Source of the DNA: UBA4427 sp045106235
GTDB taxonomy: Bacteria; Myxococcota_A; UBA9160; UBA4427
Direction: 5' to 3'
DNA: 64,000 nucleotides
NCBI GenBank assembly: GCA_045106235.1
Contig: JBGCEJ010000023.1
Span: 1 to 64,000 of the forward strand
The translations under genes were made by a program, and so were the position numbers. Positions 54,152 to 63,033 of this stretch are shown piece after piece (positions within the stretch are counted from its first letter, which is position 1; each line of letters starts with the position of its first letter). The notes beneath the pieces are model-generated. The model did no database searches. It was not told the origin of the DNA and saw only the letters and a program-made list of their open reading frames with translations.

Positions 54152-56008
54152 ATGTGCGGGATCGTAGGCATTCGAAGAGTAGACGGTGCGCCGGTTGATC
54201 CGGCGTTGATCCGCCGCATGACCGACCAATTGGTCCATCGCGGTCCGGATGCCGATGGCTATTGGTCCGAGGACGGCATCGCCTTTGGCCATCGCCGTCT
54301 TTCGATCATCGACCTGGCGGGCTCCCCGCAGCCGATGACCGCGGGCAGCGCCACGATTTGCTTCAACGGCGAGATCTTCAACTACCAGGCTCTGCGTAAG
54401 GATTTGGCCAACGATGGCTACGCCTTTCAGACCAACGGCGATACGGAAGTTCTGCTGGCGCTCTACCGCGAGAAGGGGCCGGAAGGCGTTCGCGAGACCG
54501 ATGGGCAATTCGGCTATGCCATCTGGGACTCGGTTCGTTCGGACCTCTGGGTGTACCGCGACCGGGTCGGAATCACGCCGCTCTACTATTACTGGGACGG
54601 GAAAATTCTCGCCTTCGCTTCCGAGATCAAGGCGCTTCTGCCCTGTCTTCCGGACGGGCCCGAGATTGATGATGAGAGCGTCTGCGAGTACCTCGCCTAC
54701 CGCTCGGTGCCGAGCCCGAATACGCTCTTCCGCGGAATTCAGAAGCTTCCGCCGGGGCATTCCATTCATTTGGACGCGTCGGGGCGGATGCAGGTCGAGG
54801 CGTGGTGGCAGCTGCGCACCGAGCCTGCGATGGAAGGCATTAGTCCCGAGGCTGCGGTCGAAGGCCTCGATGAAGTCCTGAAGCGGGCGGTGGCGAGTCG
54901 CATGGTCGCGGACGTGCCCGTCGGCGCGTATCTGAGTGGCGGCGTCGATAGCAGCATGATCGTCGCCATGATGGCGCGCATGGGCGGAACCGCGGGCGTC
55001 GAAACCTATTCGGCCGGATTCGCGGATCCTCGGTTCGATGAACTCCCCTATGCGCGTGAAGTCAGCGAGGCCGTGGGCACGCGGCATCATGAGATCATTG
55101 TCGAGCCCAGCGATTTTCAAGACCTCTGGCATAAGCTGACCTGGCATCGTGACGCACCGATCTCTGAGCCTGCGGATCTCGCGATTTTCCGCTTGGCGTC
55201 CCTTGCGCGGGAGTCGGTGAAGGTCCTGCTGTCCGGGGAGGGGAGTGATGAACTCTTCGGCGGCTATCCGAAATACGCTTGGGCGCAGAAAGCCGCTTGG
55301 GCGGATATGATGCCCTCGGGTCTGCGGGGTGGGCTACTTACGGCGATTGAGCAGGGCCTGCCTGCGCGCTTTGGGAAACCGCGGATCATGCTCCGCGCGA
55401 TGGCTGCGGCGAATGAAGCAGACCGTTTTCAGTCCTGGTTTGCGCCTTTCGTGCGGAACGAGCGAATGGCTCTGACGGGCGGAAAAGCCGAACGCGATGG
55501 ACATCGCGAAATCTGGGAGCGCGCCGAGGGCGACTTGATTCAGCGCATGCTCTACGTCGACTGTCATACTTGGCTGGTGGATAACCTGTTGGAGCGTGGG
55601 GACCGGATGGCCATGGCCGCTTCCGTGGAGTCGCGTCCGCCGTTTCTGGACCATAACGTTGTCGAATACGCCTTTTCGCTGCCTTCGTCTGTGAAGGTGC
55701 GGGACGGCGTGACGAAATGGGTCGTCAAGGAAGTGGCGCGGCAGACCTTGTCCCCGAGTATCGTGGATCGCAAGAAGGTGGGCTTTCGGGTTCCGCTCGA
55801 TTCCTGGTTCCGGAGTGGTTTGCGCGAGATGGCCGGGGATATGTTGCTCGGCCCGAGTTCGTTCGTGGCGGAACGTTTCGACCGGAACCGCGTCGCGAAA
55901 CTGTTGTCGGATCATGATCGCGGTCGGCGCGATGAAGAAATTCGAATTTGGACGCTGCTCTGCCTGGAAGTTTGGCACGACGCGTTTTTCAAGCAGCGGA
56001 TGTCGTGA
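54152..56008 (+). CDS. Asparagine-synthase-like amidotransferase (second copy)
   Basis: 618 residues. MCGIVGIRR gives the Cys2 nucleophile; LSGGVDSSMIVAMMARM and LSGEGSDELFGGYPKY form the ATP site. AAGGAGAT precedes the ATG. It differs strongly from the first copy and is shorter, so the two are old paralogues rather than a recent duplication; they may amidate different sugars or positions. It is followed after 2 bases by the sulfotransferase gene. Confidence 0.9.
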   Translation: MCGIVGIRRVDGAPVDPALIRRMTDQLVHRGPDADGYWSEDGIAFGHRRLSIIDLAGSPQPMTAGSATICFNGEIFNYQALRKDLANDGYAFQTNGDTEVLLALYREKGPEGVRETDGQFGYAIWDSVRSDLWVYRDRVGITPLYYYWDGKILAFASEIKALLPCLPDGPEIDDESVCEYLAYRSVPSPNTLFRGIQKLPPGHSIHLDASGRMQVEAWWQLRTEPAMEGISPEAAVEGLDEVLKRAVASRMVADVPVGAYLSGGVDSSMIVAMMARMGGTAGVETYSAGFADPRFDELPYAREVSEAVGTRHHEIIVEPSDFQDLWHKLTWHRDAPISEPADLAIFRLASLARESVKVLLSGEGSDELFGGYPKYAWAQKAAWADMMPSGLRGGLLTAIEQGLPARFGKPRIMLRAMAAANEADRFQSWFAPFVRNERMALTGGKAERDGHREIWERAEGDLIQRMLYVDCHTWLVDNLLERGDRMAMAASVESRPPFLDHNVVEYAFSLPSSVKVRDGVTKWVVKEVARQTLSPSIVDRKKVGFRVPLDSWFRSGLREMAGDMLLGPSSFVAERFDRNRVAKLLSDHDRGRRDEEIRIWTLLCLEVWHDAFFKQRMS

Positions 56009-56010
56009 GC

Positions 56011-56976
56011 ATGAGTCAGAAAAACGATGCACTCGATGCCCCGGTGTTCTTGGTGGGGACGACGCGCTCCGGGACGACCGTGCTTTCTTTGATGCTGGGT
56101 TCGCATCCGGCGCTCGCGCATCTCGGCGAGTTTGAATGGCCCTGGGATTTTCCCTCGGACGAGGATCGTCCCGATCTTGCTGAGTACCATCATTGGCTCA
56201 GCACGAATCGCCATTTCAATCATCACCGCGTCGAGATCGATTCGGCACTCGGCTTTGATGATCTCGTGCGTAGTTTTCTTGAGCAGATGTGGGAGATGGA
56301 TGATCCCGAGCGCGAATGCAAGGCTCTGGTTACTCAGGTGCATCGGCATTACGAGCAGGCGCTGCGGATTTGGCCGAATGCCCGCTTCATTCATATTGTC
56401 CGGGACGGACGGGACGTATGTGCCTCCTGGATCAAGTTCGCTTGGCTCGGGAACGGGCATCGCGCGGGACATGACTGGAAGGCCGCCATGGAAGAATGGC
56501 GGGCGGCGGAGCGCTTGATTGACCCGGCGAACCGGATCGAACTTCGCTTTGAAGATCTGATCAACGACGTCGAGAACCAGTTGGCTCGGCTTTGTGAATT
56601 TCTCGGCCTGCCTTATGACGAGGCGATGCTCCGTTATCACGAGCACACGACCTACGGTCCAATCGATCCGAACCAAGCGGGCAAATGGCAGACGGGGCTC
56701 GATCGTCGCCATCTTCGTCTCTTCGAGGCGGTTGCGGGCGAAGAGCTTGAAGCCCAGGGCTATCCCCGGAGTGACGAACCGGCCTACGCGATGCGTCCTT
56801 GGTCGCGGCTCTGGCTCCGCATCGATGACGCGATTCGCCATAACCTCGGCCGGGTCGAAAAATATGGTTTCTCGATCTGGTTCTGGGACCATCTGACCCG
56901 GCGGCTCCCGATCGCGGGGGCCCATGACGCGGTTCAGCTGCGGATCAATGCGGTGGAAAACAGCAAGGTCCAGTAG
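56011..56976 (+). CDS. Sulfotransferase family protein
   Basis: 321 residues. The N-terminal LVGTTRSGTTVLSLML is the 5'-phosphosulfate loop that binds PAPS, and HIVRDGRDVCASW is the 3'-phosphate motif. No membrane segment is seen. In this context it may sulfate a sugar of the surface polymer. The start at 56011 is the ATG that begins family sequence. Confidence 0.88.
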   Translation: MSQKNDALDAPVFLVGTTRSGTTVLSLMLGSHPALAHLGEFEWPWDFPSDEDRPDLAEYHHWLSTNRHFNHHRVEIDSALGFDDLVRSFLEQMWEMDDPERECKALVTQVHRHYEQALRIWPNARFIHIVRDGRDVCASWIKFAWLGNGHRAGHDWKAAMEEWRAAERLIDPANRIELRFEDLINDVENQLARLCEFLGLPYDEAMLRYHEHTTYGPIDPNQAGKWQTGLDRRHLRLFEAVAGEELEAQGYPRSDEPAYAMRPWSRLWLRIDDAIRHNLGRVEKYGFSIWFWDHLTRRLPIAGAHDAVQLRINAVENSKVQ

Positions 56977-57001
56977 TCCAGTCGCGCTGGCCGGGGTCGT
57001 G

Positions 57002-57874
57002 CTAGGCGCGGCCTCGCCAGAATCGTCGCAGTAGGAAGGCGAGGCCGGCTAATCCGAGCGCTGAAAGGCCGTAGGCCGCCGCAAGGAAAACATGCGGCCG
57101 CTCGAAGGAATGGGGATAGGCGATTTCGTTGACGCCTTCCTCTCCCAGGAATCGTGCGAGTCCGCTCCGAATCGCTTCGCCGCCGGGTAGGATCGTCCAG
57201 CGAATGCGGCGCAGCTCGGCGAAATGGTAGAGCTCGAAATTGTAGTCCGCGGGCGGGAAATGCATGTAGTCCGTGGGACGCGGTCGGCTCGAGACCTGGC
57301 TGCGGACCAACTCAGGGCGTGCGGCGAGATCCACACTCTCGGCGAGCTGTCCCGAAGCATTGCGATAGACGACGCCGTAGAGCGGGTCGACGATGACCCA
57401 TCGACCGTCGACCTTCACCTCGACAATCGCGTGCGTGTAGGCCTCAGGCAGAGGCCGCTCGAGTCCCTTGACCTCGAACAGATGCGCCCGGCGCGCTTCC
57501 AGGCCAGCGATGCGTGCGGCGGTCGTGAAGAGGCGCGTGAGGTTGCCACATTGGCCCCCGATCCGAGCGGCGTCTGCAGGGGGCGCTTTCAGGATTCGGT
57601 AGGGACCACCGCGCCCGGAATGGAGCGTCGTGTCGAAGCCGGAGAGTCGCGCGGTCGCGAGGGCCATCGTTTCAAGCTGGGACTCCAGGCGTTCGCTTTC
57701 CGTGGGCGCGCTTCCTGATTCAGCGAGCCGGGCCTCTGTCTTGTCCATGACGTCGGCAATGAAGACATCTCGGATGTACTGCGTATCGCGTTGGGCCTGG
57801 ACCGCTTCGAAGCCCGCGCCGATCGCGAAGGCGACCGCAAGGGCGAGGAGGGCGGCGAAGCTCAGCTTCTGCAT
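57002..57874 (-). CDS. Transglutaminase-like exported/membrane protein
   Basis: 290 residues from the ATG at 57874; a GTG at 57904 would add ten residues, and neither has a strong ribosome site. A signal or anchor segment is at about 5-25. The Cys-His-Asp triad of the transglutaminase-like fold is visible in GGQCGNLTRLF, THAIVEV and WVIVDPLYG. A second membrane segment is near the C-terminus (about 260-285), followed by basic residues. Such proteins act as proteases or crosslinkers in the periplasm. It is converging with the sulfotransferase gene. Confidence 0.7.
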   Translation of the reverse strand: MQKLSFAALLALAVAFAIGAGFEAVQAQRDTQYIRDVFIADVMDKTEARLAESGSAPTESERLESQLETMALATARLSGFDTTLHSGRGGPYRILKAPPADAARIGGQCGNLTRLFTTAARIAGLEARRAHLFEVKGLERPLPEAYTHAIVEVKVDGRWVIVDPLYGVVYRNASGQLAESVDLAARPELVRSQVSSRPRPTDYMHFPPADYNFELYHFAELRRIRWTILPGGEAIRSGLARFLGEEGVNEIAYPHSFERPHVFLAAAYGLSALGLAGLAFLLRRFWRGRA

Positions 57875-58051
57875 CGTCGTCTGATCAGGGGAAGAGTGTG
57901 TCACGCGGGAAGCCTAGCCATTCCGTTTGTTTCGGCCCCTTCCATGGGGCGCTTTAGGTGGCCCTCGACGCCTCAATGCCTCAACGCAAAAGGACGCGAG
58001 CGCTTCCGCGCCCGCGTCCTCTTTCAGGACCTGACTGCCGTAGAGGGATCT

Positions 58052-59953
58052 CTAGGGCAGGAGGATGGGAGCCGGAAAGACCGACGCTCCTGTTGCGTTT
58101 GTGCACGTGCCATTTTCGACCGCAATCTGGGCCGGGAGGCGAGACAAGCTCGAGATACTCGAGAAATTGTCGGTGGGCGCACCGATATTCGGGAAGGATC
58201 CGGACTCGCTGCACCACCAGTCGGGCGCACTCGTGTAGACCAGAGAATCAGGGAAATCGAAGCCTCCCCAGTTCGACGGTGCGGCGTTGTTCCCGATCGG
58301 ATTATTCGTCCAAATCGTATTCGCTGCGGCCGGGAGCCGACTGCTATTCCACGGATCGCGGTTTTCGCAGCCCGAGTTAAGGGCGGCGGCGTTTTCCAGG
58401 GAGCAGCCGCTCCGGATCACGTTGCGCTCGAAGCGCATGCCCATACCGTTCGAGTTGGTTCCCCATCCAGGCTGATTGTGGATGTAGCCCATGCGATGCA
58501 CCGAATTCCCAGCGACGAGCCAGTCCTTGATGCGAGCCTGGGGCGACCAGCCCTGATCGGCAGCGGTTGATTCTCGCTGGGGCACATCCGCGTGATACAC
58601 GAAGCTGCCGTCGACGTTACCAACGGGGCCACCGCCAGCGGAGCGGTAGTTGTCGCCCATGTAGCGACCGCGGTTTCGGTAGAACGAGACGCGATGTCCT
58701 GCCGGGCCCTGGAGGGCGTCCCAGCTCATCCCGCATTCGAAGTCGTTGCCTTCGACGAGGAACTCGACTGCCGAGCCGCCATGGATGAAGAACGAGCGCT
58801 CACACCACTGGTAGCCGGGCGCCGTGGGCCGGTACAACCGGTTGTAGGCGAAGATGGTTCCCATGGAGAGGCCGCCGACCTGGAAGGCCACGTGGGAGTC
58901 TGTCCAAGAGTTGTTCACGAACTCAGAATCATGGACCGCCAGGATCTTGATCGAGGCTTTCTGCCAGGCATCGGTCCGCGCGAGCAGGCCAAAGGTGCTG
59001 CCTTCTACCTTTACGCGGGACGCGCTGGTGATGCCCATCATGATATTGTCAGCGTTCTGGAACTCGACCCCAGAGATCCAGAATTCAGCAGAGTCGCCGA
59101 ATCGCGTCCCGGAGCGGTTCTGTTCAGCGGCCTGCGGATTTGCGTAGCGGAGCGTCAGTTCTTCGATGCCCCAATGAACGTAGGGTCGCCACTCGATGAC
59201 GCTCTGGCCACCGGTGTCGAAATCGACGCGAAGAGGGCGGTCGACACGGATCTGGCCGGGGCCCGTGCCGGTGCAGTCGCTGCCCGAGCCACCCGAGCAG
59301 GTCACTTTCACGCCGTAGGTGAGATCGTTGAAGCTCGCGGAACCGCCGTCGATTTCGGGATCGGGATTGGCGCTGAGGATGACCCACTCGCCGTCCGTGA
59401 AAGCGCTCGTCGAGGCAACGTTGAGAACCTGGGAGCCTCGGGCATAACCGCCCGTCCAGTTGACCGAGCTGCCGCGAGAGCGGGAAGTCCAGTTATTCGT
59501 CGAAACCAGCATGTCGTTTCGGTTCGACGTGATGATCGTGACGCCCGCGCCGTCGCCGCGGAGGACGCGCTCGCCCCCGGGCATGTGGAAGCACACGTTC
59601 GCGCCGTTCGAGGTGCGACAATTGTACTCGCCAGCGGGCAGATAGATGACCGAGCGGTTCGGAGCATTCGTCAGCATGCAGGAGATCGCGGCGGCATCGT
59701 CGGCCCCATCATTCGGGATAGCGCGACTACAGCCAACGGAGCTTGCTGCGCTGCTGCTGGTTGCGTTGATGAGTCGCCAGCTGGAGGTATCCAGGGGCAG
59801 GTTGTCGACCGGATACCAGTCGGGGACCAAGTCCGCGGAAATACCCAGATCGCCCAGGCTGGCTTGCGATCGCGCGAAAACGGGCGAGCTGACGCTCAAC
59901 GTGGCTGCGACGACTGCGAGGGACAGGCAAAGGCCGCCCAATCGAAACTTCAT
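58052..59953 (-). CDS. Secreted right-handed beta-helix protein (pectate-lyase-like)
   Basis: 633 residues with a signal peptide (about 1-28, cleavage after VFA). AIPNDGADDAAAISCML and SVIYLPAGEYNC are the start of the pectate-lyase 3 superfamily helix; repeated strands run through about residue 500. Several Cys pairs suggest disulfides. Members include polysaccharide lyases, epimerases and binding proteins. No catalytic set can be assigned. It may cut or modify the cell's own polymer. Confidence 0.78.
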   Translation of the reverse strand: MKFRLGGLCLSLAVVAATLSVSSPVFARSQASLGDLGISADLVPDWYPVDNLPLDTSSWRLINATSSSAASSVGCSRAIPNDGADDAAAISCMLTNAPNRSVIYLPAGEYNCRTSNGANVCFHMPGGERVLRGDGAGVTIITSNRNDMLVSTNNWTSRSRGSSVNWTGGYARGSQVLNVASTSAFTDGEWVILSANPDPEIDGGSASFNDLTYGVKVTCSGGSGSDCTGTGPGQIRVDRPLRVDFDTGGQSVIEWRPYVHWGIEELTLRYANPQAAEQNRSGTRFGDSAEFWISGVEFQNADNIMMGITSASRVKVEGSTFGLLARTDAWQKASIKILAVHDSEFVNNSWTDSHVAFQVGGLSMGTIFAYNRLYRPTAPGYQWCERSFFIHGGSAVEFLVEGNDFECGMSWDALQGPAGHRVSFYRNRGRYMGDNYRSAGGGPVGNVDGSFVYHADVPQRESTAADQGWSPQARIKDWLVAGNSVHRMGYIHNQPGWGTNSNGMGMRFERNVIRSGCSLENAAALNSGCENRDPWNSSRLPAAANTIWTNNPIGNNAAPSNWGGFDFPDSLVYTSAPDWWCSESGSFPNIGAPTDNFSSISSLSRLPAQIAVENGTCTNATGASVFPAPILLP

Positions 59954-60446
59954 GATCGAATCTCCTCGTGCGGGAAGGGGATCAAATTACGCTCCTCCCG
60001 TACATTCATGAGGGTTCTTCGGCCCGGCTCAGAAAGTCGTGCGTGATCATCGTCACCGGAGCGAGATTGAATGGTTTGAGCGGCGAAAGCGCTCGCTGGG
60101 TTGCTCTGCATTGACCCCGTTCAGTCGTGAATCGTGCGGCGGGGAAAACACCAATTGGTGCGAATCGCCCACGGGGTAATCTGCGTTGGTTCGAAATCGA
60201 AAAAGAAAAAGCACCCGGACCAATTCTGCCTATGAGCGGGTACTGACTTGCCAGTCGCGACTTTAGCGAAGGATCCGTTTTACCGACTTTCAGAGATGCG
60301 AAAGAGCGGGAAATCAAACCCGCTTGTGCGCTCTTCATGGAAGGGCGACATTGGTCGTTCGGTGCAGGTGGCAAGCGTTGATTTGCCCCGGCCGTTCGCC
60401 CCCCAGTTTGGATTGCAGCGCGCGAGCGCAAGGAGCCAGCACGGCG
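59954..60446. other. Divergent intergenic region with CACCA-TGGTG palindrome
   Basis: 493 bases between the beta-helix gene and the methyltransferase. CACCAATTGGTG at 60149-60160 is a perfect 12-bp palindrome in the middle of the region and nearly equals the core of the palindrome at 12499-12514. No sigma-70 promoter with both boxes is clear. No gene is seen. Confidence 0.45.
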
Positions 60447-61376
60447 ATGAACGGCGATTCCGTCCCCGAAAAGACGTCTTCTCTGACTTTGGAGGAGCTT
60501 CTGCCCAAGTTGCGCTGCCCGGCGACGGGCGCTGCGCTCGAAATCTCAGGTGATTGCCTTGTGACGGCGGATGGTGCGCATCGGTACGCCGTCCGAGAAG
60601 ACGGCATCGCGGATCTCTTTTCGCCCCCGGAACGGCTCAGCCTCGACCTCCCTTGGTACGAGCCTTGGGACGACCTCGATTCCCTGACGCTCGGCAAGCC
60701 CGCTGCTCTGAGCTCGCCGGATCTGCCTTATCACCTGCATGCAGAATTGGCGGGGGTTCCCGGCGCGGTGGGCGATGGCCGGTCCGTGCTCGAGGTGGGT
60801 TGTGGGGAGCGTCAATGCGATGCCTACTTTACGCGGCGCGGATTCTCCTATGTGGGCGTGGACGTCGACATTCGCGGGATCGGGCCTCATCTGCTCGCGG
60901 ATGCGCATAACCTGCCTTTCGCGTCGGAGAGCTTTGACTTTTACACCTCCATGGCGGTCTATGAGCATCTGGTCTCTCCGCTTCAGGCGGCGACCGAGGC
61001 CTTCCGCTTGCTCAAGCCGGGAGGGACGTTTTTCGGCTCATCGGCCTTCGTCTACGGATTCCATGATCGCGCCAGTTTTCATCACATGACCCATGGCGGT
61101 CTGCTTTGGACGCTCCGCATGGCGGGCTTCACCGTTGAGCGGATGTGGTCCGACTGGCACTACACGCATTCGATCGCCGAGATGGGCTTCGGAGAGGGCG
61201 CGGGCCGGCCGTGGCGACTCGCGGCGCAGGCGGGGCTGACGGCCCTGGACAAAAGCTTCGTTTGGACTTCACAGGCGATGCGCAAGGTCTTTGGTAAGCA
61301 GCCGATCGATCTCGAGGCGCGCGAGGTGGAGAAAGCGGGCTCGGTCTCGTTCATTGCCCATAGGCCGCGTGACTAA
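60447..61376 (+). CDS. SAM-dependent methyltransferase with Trm112-like N-terminus
   Basis: 309 residues from the ATG at 60447, which has AGGAG about 11 bases upstream; longer frames to 60324 lack family sequence. Residues about 20-60 look like a Trm112-type domain (LRCPATGAALE). The class I methyltransferase has motif I VLEVGCGERQ and SMAVYEHLVSPL. The target is probably a sugar of the polymer; that is by context only. The next gene starts 4 bases after its stop. Confidence 0.85.
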   Translation: MNGDSVPEKTSSLTLEELLPKLRCPATGAALEISGDCLVTADGAHRYAVREDGIADLFSPPERLSLDLPWYEPWDDLDSLTLGKPAALSSPDLPYHLHAELAGVPGAVGDGRSVLEVGCGERQCDAYFTRRGFSYVGVDVDIRGIGPHLLADAHNLPFASESFDFYTSMAVYEHLVSPLQAATEAFRLLKPGGTFFGSSAFVYGFHDRASFHHMTHGGLLWTLRMAGFTVERMWSDWHYTHSIAEMGFGEGAGRPWRLAAQAGLTALDKSFVWTSQAMRKVFGKQPIDLEAREVEKAGSVSFIAHRPRD

Positions 61377-61379
61377 ACG

Positions 61380-63026
61380 ATGACCATTCCGGTTCAGCTG
61401 GCGTTCCTCGCGGCGCTGCCTCTGATTGCCTTCGTGTTTTTGACGCAGAAGCCCCATGTGGCGGCCTCAGCGTCGATCGTGTTCGGCTGTTTGCTCTTGC
61501 CCGCCGCGCGCGGCTTCGACTTGCCGCTTCTGCCGACGATCGACCAGTCTGCGCTGCCTGTTTTGATGTCCTTCGTGATGTTATGTGCGGTTGGGTGGCC
61601 GCTGCTTGCGCGGGCCAAGATCGGGCAGGGGCCCGAGATTTGTATCGCTTTGGTGATTGTCGCCTGCGTCGTGACGAATCTGACGAACGGGGACCCTCAG
61701 GTCTTTGGTTCTCGGGTGCTTTCCGCGATGCAGCCGACGGATACGATCAACGACTCGCTCCGCTTCATCATTCGCTGGGGCCTGCCCTTTGTCATCGGCC
61801 GCGCGGTGGTCCGCTCCGCGGAGGATCTTCGCGAGGTGTTGCTGATCTGTGTGCTGGGCGGCGTGATGTATCTGCCGCTGGCTTCGATGGAGCTGCTGAC
61901 GGGACCGATCCTGCATAAGATGGTGTACGGCGCGCATCCGAACCCCTATACCTTTTCGCAGCAGATCAAGTTCGGTGGCTTTCGTCCGGTCGTCTTTATG
62001 ACTCATGGCCTGAACTTCGCTTCCTTCATGCTGGTCGCGGCCTCTGCCGGGGTGATTCTGACGAAGGTCCGCCATCGGCTTTTCGGTTTCTCCGCTTTTC
62101 CGATCGCCCTGGTTTTGGTTCTGATGTTGATCCCGGCCCGGACCGTGGGCGTCTGGGTGTATGCGCTGATCACGCTTCCGCTGATGGCCTTTGCGCGACC
62201 GAAGCTTCAAACCTTCGTTGCGGTGGCGATGGCTGCGGCAGTGCTGGGCTATCCGATGCTGCGCGCGGCGGGGGGTGTGCCCGTTGAGGCGATGCATGAG
62301 ATCACGGTGGAATACGTGGGCGATAAGTCGGCGCATTCGCTTTTCGGTCGGCTTCGGACGGAAGAGGAAATCCTCGAACGTACCCGTGAGCGCATGGCTT
62401 TCGGCTGGGGTGGTTATGGGCGCTACCAGATCTTCGATGCCTTCACGGGCGAATCGCTCAGTATTCTCGACGGCTTTTGGGTGATTACGATCGGAGAGGG
62501 CGGCGCGGTTCGGCTTGGGCTGATTTTTGCGATGCTCCTTCTCCCGATCGTGAGTGCCCACCGAAGTCTCAGTCGGATTCAGTCCGAGGCGGCGAGGCGG
62601 ATGATCGGGGGGCTTGCTTTGATGATGGCGGTCCGGGCGGTGGACCTCATCCCGAACTCCGGTGTCGAGGGCTATCTCACGTTTTTATGTGGGTCGCTTT
62701 CGGGCGCGGTCCGGGGTGAGCTGCTGAATCGAAACCGATCGCTGGAGCGACAGCCCGCGGCGGAGGACATCCCGGAGCAGGGCGCGAAGGACGCTCGGGA
62801 ACCGGGTGGTTTAGAGCCGGAACCGGCGCTCTCTTCCGCGATGGTGACCGGCACGGCGCGCACGAGAAAACGGGAGACCCAGGTCAGGCCGCAGCCCGTC
62901 GCTCAGCCCGCGGCGACAAGAGGTGGGCCTACATCGTTAGGTGCATTGGCCGCTCAGGGCCCGGCTGCAGGAGAGCGCCGCGAGCAGACGCGGCGACGTC
63001 CAGGGGACGACGAAGAGCCGAGCTAG
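61380..63026 (+). CDS. O-antigen polymerase/ligase-like membrane protein
   Basis: 548 residues with about ten to twelve hydrophobic segments (up to about residue 430), and a large periplasmic loop near 300-360 (AHSLFGRLRTEEEILERTRERMAFGWGGYGRY), a pattern of the Wzy/WaaL superfamily. The last ~100 residues are a disordered Pro/Arg/Glu-rich tail. Either the repeat-unit polymerase or a ligase; in a locus with Wzx and no other candidate, polymerase is preferred. Confidence 0.78.
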   Translation: MTIPVQLAFLAALPLIAFVFLTQKPHVAASASIVFGCLLLPAARGFDLPLLPTIDQSALPVLMSFVMLCAVGWPLLARAKIGQGPEICIALVIVACVVTNLTNGDPQVFGSRVLSAMQPTDTINDSLRFIIRWGLPFVIGRAVVRSAEDLREVLLICVLGGVMYLPLASMELLTGPILHKMVYGAHPNPYTFSQQIKFGGFRPVVFMTHGLNFASFMLVAASAGVILTKVRHRLFGFSAFPIALVLVLMLIPARTVGVWVYALITLPLMAFARPKLQTFVAVAMAAAVLGYPMLRAAGGVPVEAMHEITVEYVGDKSAHSLFGRLRTEEEILERTRERMAFGWGGYGRYQIFDAFTGESLSILDGFWVITIGEGGAVRLGLIFAMLLLPIVSAHRSLSRIQSEAARRMIGGLALMMAVRAVDLIPNSGVEGYLTFLCGSLSGAVRGELLNRNRSLERQPAAEDIPEQGAKDAREPGGLEPEPALSSAMVTGTARTRKRETQVRPQPVAQPAATRGGPTSLGALAAQGPAAGERREQTRRRPGDDEEPS

Positions 63027-63033
63027 CCGGGGC

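Noticed and set aside
58592..60046. 484-codon plus-strand frame opposite the beta-helix gene
   Set aside because: The minus strand has a signal peptide and a known fold; the plus frame has no family features.
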